This document shows, one piece after another, positions 58,959-64,000 of a stretch of 64,000 nt of DNA. Origin of the DNA: Gynuella sunshinyii YC6258 (GTDB lineage: Bacteria; Pseudomonadota; Gammaproteobacteria; Pseudomonadales; Natronospirillaceae); assembly GCF_000940805.1 (NCBI RefSeq), contig NZ_CP007142.1, positions 4,812,593 to 4,876,592 on the forward strand, written 5' to 3'. The notes under the pieces were generated by a model. The model searched no databases. It was not told the origin of the DNA and was given only the letters and a program-made list of their open reading frames with translations. A program made the translations under genes and the position numbers. Position 1 is the stretch's first letter. The number at the start of each line of letters is the position of its first letter.

Positions 58959-60356
58959 TTAATTTGCGGACACTCGCCTGTCACTCAGGCCCTCACAGCG
59001 TTGCCGCCATTGATGCCGATATGTTTGTAACTGGCTATACAATTCTTGATGCATGGCCACCTGTTGGTAGTTGATCCGCCAGGGATTCTGCTGATAGGCC
59101 AGCATGGCCATACCGACGGTTGTGCCGGTTTCATCCCGACTGAAAAAGACCGCCTGTTGAGGGCGTAATGTCGCCAGTATCCACAGGTACAACTCGTTAC
59201 CGGCAAACGCCCCTTCGATAATCAGGTCTCCGCGCTGCTGTTGCAACGTCAGACATTCATCGCTCATCAACGCCACATACAGAGTCGCCAATGCAGTCTT
59301 TTGCGCGGCAGTCAATTGCTCATACGGTCCGCAAATATAGCCCTGGTGATGTTGAAAAGGCCCACCCTGGTTCGAAAATGCTGGGATCGCATATACCTGC
59401 TGCGCCAGCACTGCCTGCAAATCATCCTGTGTGGCCGGTTGATCCGTAGCCAGCTGCTGCCATTCCCGCCCTCCCATAAATCGAATCGAGGGGACCGGTT
59501 GAGCAAACACAGAGACATTGGCCAGCATATCCAATTGTTCATTTAAACCGGACAGTGACGCGCCAACAGCGGTAATTATCGTCCAGGTGCCGCTGGAAAT
59601 AACACCAAACGGCGCTGATCGACTCAGCAGATGCGGCACCAACGATGCGTTGCTGTCATGAATTCCATTAACCACAATACAATCTTCAGCCAATCCCAAT
59701 TCCCGTGCCAGTTCCGGCAGGATTGTCCCCAGAGACTCGCCGGCGGCCCGCACGGGTGGAAATAACTTCCGCCAGTTTTGCTGATCTACCAGGGTCGAAA
59801 AATCATCTTTGTCCGGAGCCCAAAGATCAGTATGACAACCCAGTGACGTTCTTTCTGATGCCTTTACACCGGTCAAACGCCAGCCCCAGTACTGGGGATA
59901 CGTCAGCAACGCAGTCACACGTGCAAACTGCTCGGGAAAACAGTGCTGCTGCCAGAATAATTGTGCGCCAAGGTTGAGTCCGGCTGATAGCTCCGGGCTA
60001 TAACTCTGTTCAAACGCCGGTCTTAATGGCCGGTACAAGGAGCGGGTCTGCGCAAAGCCATCGTATTCATAATCGGCAATCGGCAGTACCAGGCCGGTAT
60101 CGTCCACACAGGCAATAGTGGCACCATGGGTCGTCACGGCAATGGATCGAATGTCAAACCGCGCCGCCAGAGTCGTTAGCATGATTTTCAACCAGGCCCA
60201 GATAGCGTCACTGTCCACATGTGGGTAAAGACCATCCTGGCGGACAATATTGGTGGACCGTTGTAAGGCCAAAAGCATCCCGGTCTGAAGGTCCACGGCA
60301 GACAGTTTGATATGGGTTTTACCGATATCAAAGACAGCAATGACCGCAGTTTTCAT
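58959..60356 (-). CDS. rhaK: FGGY-family sugar kinase, probable L-rhamnulose kinase (RhaK type)
   Basis: The 465-residue kinase starts MKTAVIAVFDIGKTHIKLSA (phosphate-binding loop) and contains TTHGATIACVDD, YPQYWGWRLTGVKASERTSL, VVNGIHDSNASLVPHL and FGVISSGTWTIITAVG. The architecture is that of the FGGY kinase linked to rhizobial rhaSTPQUK operons and not of the short E. coli RhaB. The ATG at 60356 overlaps the mutarotase stop (ATGA). L-fuculose kinase is the main alternative, but the mutarotase and transporter genes favour rhamnose. Confidence 0.85.
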   Translation of the reverse strand: MKTAVIAVFDIGKTHIKLSAVDLQTGMLLALQRSTNIVRQDGLYPHVDSDAIWAWLKIMLTTLAARFDIRSIAVTTHGATIACVDDTGLVLPIADYEYDGFAQTRSLYRPLRPAFEQSYSPELSAGLNLGAQLFWQQHCFPEQFARVTALLTYPQYWGWRLTGVKASERTSLGCHTDLWAPDKDDFSTLVDQQNWRKLFPPVRAAGESLGTILPELARELGLAEDCIVVNGIHDSNASLVPHLLSRSAPFGVISSGTWTIITAVGASLSGLNEQLDMLANVSVFAQPVPSIRFMGGREWQQLATDQPATQDDLQAVLAQQVYAIPAFSNQGGPFQHHQGYICGPYEQLTAAQKTALATLYVALMSDECLTLQQQRGDLIIEGAFAGNELYLWILATLRPQQAVFFSRDETGTTVGMAMLAYQQNPWRINYQQVAMHQELYSQLQTYRHQWRQRCEGLSDRRVSAN

Positions 60357-60679
60357 GTGCAACTCCCGGCCAGATAAAACATTTCTGTCAGCGGTCTGGC
60401 CAGGGGTTCATTGGAATCTGGCAGGGTTTCCATAATGTCCGCCATGTGGTTCCACCAGCGTTGCATGACCGGGTGACTGCGAACACGCTCCGGATCAAAA
60501 TCATCGCCCGCTTCAAAAATCGCAAACAACTGCAAGCTGTCAGGCTCCAGAAAGATGTAATAATCTGAAATACCGCACTGGTCCAGGTGTTCAGCCAGCT
60601 CCGGCCAGAGTTCGTCATGGCGGCGGCGATATTCGGCTTCGCAGCCGGGAAACAGCTGCATTACTGAAGCAAATTTCAT
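60353..60679 (-). CDS. rhaM: L-rhamnose mutarotase
   Basis: The 108-residue protein starts MKFASVMQLFPGCEAEYRRR and has HDELWPELAEHLDQCGISDY, FLEPDSLQLFAIFEA and the paired Trp in HPVMQRWWNHMADIM, all conserved in RhaM/RhaU. The catalytic His lies in RRHDELW. It interconverts alpha and beta L-rhamnose. It lies between the transporter and the kinase genes. Confidence 0.94.
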   Translation of the reverse strand: MKFASVMQLFPGCEAEYRRRHDELWPELAEHLDQCGISDYYIFLEPDSLQLFAIFEAGDDFDPERVRSHPVMQRWWNHMADIMETLPDSNEPLARPLTEMFYLAGSCT

Positions 60680-60683
60680 CGCT

Positions 60684-61688
60684 TTACCTCACCTTTCGAC
60701 GCTGTTTCAGTTTATTCAATACGACCGGAACACTGATCACACTGATTAACATGGCACCAATAATAATGGTCATCACTATGCCGGGTACATTCAACAAGCC
60801 CAAACCGAAAGTGACCAGTCCCATCAGCAACACCGCGAGCACCACCCCGGTCATGCTGCCAGCCCCACCTGCAATACTGACACCGCCCAGTACGACCATG
60901 GTCACAATGCTCAGCTCCCAGCCAATGGCGATGGAAGGGCGGGTACTGCCCAGTCGCGACGTCAGCAAAATAGACGCCAGACCTGATAACATGCCGACCA
61001 GCATAAACAGGATCACTTTGTGACGATTCACCTGTATGCCGGAGTAGAGTGCCGCCACTGGATTATGACCAATCGCATAGGTGCGACGCCCAAAGTTGGT
61101 ATGATGCAGCAACACATAAAATACCAGCGCCAGTCCCAAAAACAGGATAAATTCAAACGAAAACACCCAGACCACATAGCCCTGACCAAAGTATTCAAAA
61201 CCGTCCGGATATTCTGTAAACGCGCTGTCTCCCAGAATGACATAGGTGATACCCCGATAAAGACTCATCGTGCCAATGGTGACAACGATCGATGGAATAC
61301 CGAACCCGGTAACGACCAAGCCATTAAACAAACCGCAAAGCAGGCCAACCAGCAACGCAATACCAACCAGCGTTTCGGTGCCAAACCCGGCCTGTGCCGC
61401 CAGCCCCATACAGACCGATGCCAGCGCCATCGTCGATGCCACCGACAGGTCAATTTCGCGACAGATGATCAACATGGCCATGGGCAGTGCGATCAACGCT
61501 TTTTCAGTAAAATTAAACGTGGCATCCGACAGATTCCACGGATCAAGAAAGTAAGGCGATGCCAGGCTGTTCAGGATAAATACCATGGCAATGACCAATA
61601 GCAGGAAAATTTCCCAACGAAACAGATAACGACGTACCGGTGTAGACAAACTGTCGGGGACGGGATGATGTTTCATAACCTGGTCCAT
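60684..61688 (-). CDS. rhaQ: Sugar ABC transporter permease (RhaQ type)
   Basis: The 334-residue permease belongs to the BPD_transp_2 (RbsC-like) family. It has about ten membrane segments, with ALPMAMLIICREIDLSVAST, GLVVTGFGIPSIVVTIGTMS (family EAA-like loop) and LGGVSIAGGAGSMTGVVLAV. It pairs with the permease encoded six bases upstream. The N terminus has a short cytoplasmic stretch ending VRRYLFRWEIF. Confidence 0.92.
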   Translation of the reverse strand: MDQVMKHHPVPDSLSTPVRRYLFRWEIFLLLVIAMVFILNSLASPYFLDPWNLSDATFNFTEKALIALPMAMLIICREIDLSVASTMALASVCMGLAAQAGFGTETLVGIALLVGLLCGLFNGLVVTGFGIPSIVVTIGTMSLYRGITYVILGDSAFTEYPDGFEYFGQGYVVWVFSFEFILFLGLALVFYVLLHHTNFGRRTYAIGHNPVAALYSGIQVNRHKVILFMLVGMLSGLASILLTSRLGSTRPSIAIGWELSIVTMVVLGGVSIAGGAGSMTGVVLAVLLMGLVTFGLGLLNVPGIVMTIIIGAMLISVISVPVVLNKLKQRRKVR

Positions 61689-61694
61689 ATCTGA

Positions 61695-62690
61695 TTATCC
61701 TCTGGCCATGTTTAAGGTTGGAGTCCGTAAAATCACCCGGCCTTTACGACGCTCAGCTCTGGAGTTGGCGATCACGGCGACAATAATCACAGCACCGGAT
61801 ATGGCCATCTGCCAGAACGGTGACACGCCTATGACGGGCAAGGCATTATTGATAACCCCAAGAAACAGAGCCCCAAGTACACAACCGACAACAGTTCCGA
61901 TTCCTCCCATAATACTGACTCCCCCAATCACACAGGCCGCGACGACCTGAAGCTCAAAGCCGTTGGCCACATCGACATAGGCAACCGCATAACGGGACAC
62001 CCACAGGTAACCACACAGCCCGGCCAGCAGACCGGAGATGACAAAAGCCCGAAACTGCACCCAGCCAACATCGATACCGGTATAAAACGCCGCGGTGGGA
62101 TTACCGCCGGCACTGAAAAAATCACGCCCGAAGCGCCAATAGCGGGTGAGCAGGAAAAACACCAGCACCACCGTCAGCGCAATCCAACTCATCACTGGCA
62201 ACCACGCGATGGTAGTGCGTGGAAACTCAATAAATCCGGCACTCATCTGATGGGCATTCACCCAGGCTCCATGAGAGAGCAGAAATACAGCCCCCCGATA
62301 AATACTCATGGTGCCCAGAGTCACGACAATTGCCGGGACTCCCAAACGCCAGACCAACAAGCCGTTGATCATTCCCAGTAATGCCCCCAAAGTCATTGCC
62401 AGCAGCAACAGCCACGGTACGGCAATAAACGGATAACTGGCATTCAGCATGGCAACCACCATGCCCGTCAGGGCCACATTGGCAGCAACGGACAAATCAA
62501 TGCAGCGGGTGACGATCACCAGCATTTGCCCCAATGCCAGAATGATCAGAATAGACGTATCATTAAAGGCTCCGAGCAAGCTTCCGGCGGATAAAAACTC
62601 TGGGGTAATCAACCCTACTGCCAGAATCAATACCAGGATAACGACTCCCAGAAAGCTTTCACGACGACGTATCAGCGATAACGGTTTCAT
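61695..62690 (-). CDS. rhaP: Sugar ABC transporter permease (RhaP type)
   Basis: The 331-residue permease belongs to the same family as its partner. It has LIILALGQMLVIVTRCIDLS, MINGLLVWRLGVPAIVVTLG and VVAACVIGGVSIMGGIGTVV. The two permeases probably form a heterodimeric channel. Its start overlaps the ATPase stop by four bases (ATGA). Confidence 0.92.
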   Translation of the reverse strand: MKPLSLIRRRESFLGVVILVLILAVGLITPEFLSAGSLLGAFNDTSILIILALGQMLVIVTRCIDLSVAANVALTGMVVAMLNASYPFIAVPWLLLLAMTLGALLGMINGLLVWRLGVPAIVVTLGTMSIYRGAVFLLSHGAWVNAHQMSAGFIEFPRTTIAWLPVMSWIALTVVLVFFLLTRYWRFGRDFFSAGGNPTAAFYTGIDVGWVQFRAFVISGLLAGLCGYLWVSRYAVAYVDVANGFELQVVAACVIGGVSIMGGIGTVVGCVLGALFLGVINNALPVIGVSPFWQMAISGAVIIVAVIANSRAERRKGRVILRTPTLNMARG

Positions 62691-64000
62691 GCGGCTTTCC
62701 CTCCCGTTGCGGCGCTGACAATTTTCTGTGCGTTTGCTTCACTTCGGTGAAAATGTTTCACCATGACACCTTCATGCATGACAATTATCCGGTCCGCCAT
62801 ACCGAGAATTTCAGGTAATTCAGAACTGACCATGATCACCGCCAGTCCTTCGGCAACCAGTTCAGACATAAACCGATGCACCGCTGCCTTGGAAGCGATG
62901 TCGATACCCTTGGTCGGTTCATCGAGGATGATGACTTTCGGCTGAGTGGCCAGCCATTTGCCGATCACCACCTTTTGCTGATTGCCGCCGGAAAGATTAC
63001 CCACCTCCTGACTCCAGCTCGCGGCTTTAACATTTAAGCGCTCACCATATTCCCGGGCCAGTTCATATTCAGACTGCTCATTCAAAAAGCCCCAACGGTT
63101 CAAACGACTCAACTGCGGCAGACTGATATTCTGAAAAATCGGCAAATTCAATACCACTCCCTGCTGCTGCCGTTCTTCCGGCACATATACCAGTCCGGCC
63201 GCTATGGCTTCTGCGGGTGAATGAAACCGGGTTTGGCTGCCGTCAATCATAATCCGCCCGGTAGCGGCTTTGGAAAGGCCATATAAAGCCTGCATGACTT
63301 CGGTACGACCCGAGCCGACCAGTCCGTAGAAACCAAGAATTTCTCCGGCATGAACGTCGAAACTGATATTGGTAAATTCACTTGGATGACAGAAATTTTC
63401 CACCTCCATGACCGGGGCACCAATATCGACGGTTTGCTTGGGATAAGTATCTTTGATACTGCGGGCCACCATCATTTCCACCAGTTCTTCCTCACGGACA
63501 TTGCTGATCAACCCTTCACCCACAAAACTACCGTCACGGTAAACCACATAACGATCAGCCACAGCAAAAATTTCATCGAATTTATGGGTGATAAACATGA
63601 CCGCCTTGGAAGATTGCTTCAGGCGTTCAATGATGCGATACAGCTCTTCAATTTCGTGATAAGACAACGCGGCCGTGGGCTCATCCAGAATCACCACTCG
63701 GGCATCCACGGACAAAGCCCGGGCAATAGCCACCATATGTTTCTGGGCGATACTCAGTTCTTTAAGTGGCGTTTGCGGATCAATCGGCGCATCGATCTGG
63801 GCCAGAATTTCACCACTACGCTGATACATCTGCGGCCAGTCCAGGCGTTTCAGCAGACCCTTGGTCAGATAATTTCCGGCAAAAATATTTTCAGCGACAC
63901 TTAATTCATCAAACAACACGGTTTCCTGATGAATCACTGTAATGCCCAGTTGCCGGGCCTGTTCGGGTGTTTGGATCACAACCGGTTGACCGCAAACGTA
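62687..64000 (-). CDS. rhaT: Sugar ABC transporter ATP-binding protein (RhaT type), N terminus beyond the window
   Basis: The frame is open to base 64000, reading VCGQPVVIQTPEQARQLGIT, so the first Walker A site lies outside. The first nucleotide-binding domain ends with LKELSIAQKHMVAIARALSV (signature) and VVILDEPTAALS (Walker B). The second domain has GFYGLVGSGRTEVMQALYGL, LSGGNQQKVVIGKWLA and ILDEPTKGIDIAS, the usual fused RbsA/XylG-like layout. The order transporter-mutarotase-kinase matches rhizobial rhaTPQUK. The binding-protein gene rhaS presumably lies just beyond the window. Confidence 0.92.
   Translation of the reverse strand, partial: YVCGQPVVIQTPEQARQLGITVIHQETVLFDELSVAENIFAGNYLTKGLLKRLDWPQMYQRSGEILAQIDAPIDPQTPLKELSIAQKHMVAIARALSVDARVVILDEPTAALSYHEIEELYRIIERLKQSSKAVMFITHKFDEIFAVADRYVVYRDGSFVGEGLISNVREEELVEMMVARSIKDTYPKQTVDIGAPVMEVENFCHPSEFTNISFDVHAGEILGFYGLVGSGRTEVMQALYGLSKAATGRIMIDGSQTRFHSPAEAIAAGLVYVPEERQQQGVVLNLPIFQNISLPQLSRLNRWGFLNEQSEYELAREYGERLNVKAASWSQEVGNLSGGNQQKVVIGKWLATQPKVIILDEPTKGIDIASKAAVHRFMSELVAEGLAVIMVSSELPEILGMADRIIVMHEGVMVKHFHRSEANAQKIVSAATGGKAA

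Overview
The window looks like chromosomal DNA of a Gram-negative gammaproteobacterium. It carries an E. coli-type argG, type II secretion genes, an AlgP-like histone-H1-type protein, yejA/yejB, rsmJ, gcvTHP with a GcvR-type ACT protein, and ppnP. Base composition is close to even over most of the window, with AT-rich islands near 5.6-6.9 kb, 46.2-47.0 kb and 53.4-54.6 kb. The combination of a small PKS/NRPS cluster with probable compatible-solute catabolism fits a marine or saline Oceanospirillales-like organism (for example the Gynuella/Saccharospirillum/Reinekea group). That placement is an inference from gene content and memory, not from a search.

Layout. 1-2.1 kb: yejA and the start of yejB (peptide ABC importer), minus strand. 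2.2-5.6 kb: rsmJ, a small unknown gene, tsaB-uppP and an AlgP-like gene. 5.6-6.9 kb: an AT-rich gap with protein-like but broken reading frames. 6.9-14.7 kb, minus strand: adk; gspN-gspC-gspD; groES-groEL behind a sigma32-like promoter; fxsA; yajQ. 14.8-18.8 kb, plus strand: a response regulator with a degenerate GGDEF domain, a ketopantoate reductase and a PAS/HAMP histidine kinase, which meets murI tail to tail. 20.6-25.7 kb: gcvT-gcvH-gcvP-gcvR-like.

25.9-36.9 kb, plus strand: a compact six-gene biosynthetic operon. It encodes an AsnB-type amidotransferase, a stand-alone acyl carrier protein, an N-type PP-loop ATPase resembling N-acetyl-sugar amidotransferases, a C-A-T NRPS whose adenylation code reads as serine, a membrane-anchored alpha/beta hydrolase and a KS-AT-ACP-TE polyketide synthase. 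argG follows after a strong hairpin. This is the most interesting part of the window: the first three genes look like a unit that builds a nitrogen-modified (amide or amidine) starter on a carrier protein, later joined to serine and one malonate unit.

38.4-43.9 kb: dapA, an ATP-NAD-kinase-family protein, then glycerate kinase with a GH13_18 phosphorylase. The last two together suggest breakdown of glucosylglycerate to glucose 1-phosphate and glycerate phosphate. 44-58 kb is a mosaic accessory region. It holds an OafA-type acyltransferase, a frameshifted membrane gene, two diverged copies of a MITE-like repeat in opposite orientation, secreted and membrane proteins, YceI, a SelD-associated-type FAD oxidoreductase, ppnP, mscS, a YcbK-like Tat protein, a run of small immunity-like genes and a large multi-hairpin (probably RNA) element at 55.1-55.3 kb. 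It ends with a periplasmic binding protein, a GNAT enzyme and an ECF sigma/anti-sigma pair. 58.9-64 kb, minus strand: a rhizobial-style L-rhamnose uptake and catabolism operon (rhaT-P-Q-M-K order), cut by the window end.

No tRNA, rRNA, CRISPR array or intact insertion sequence was seen.
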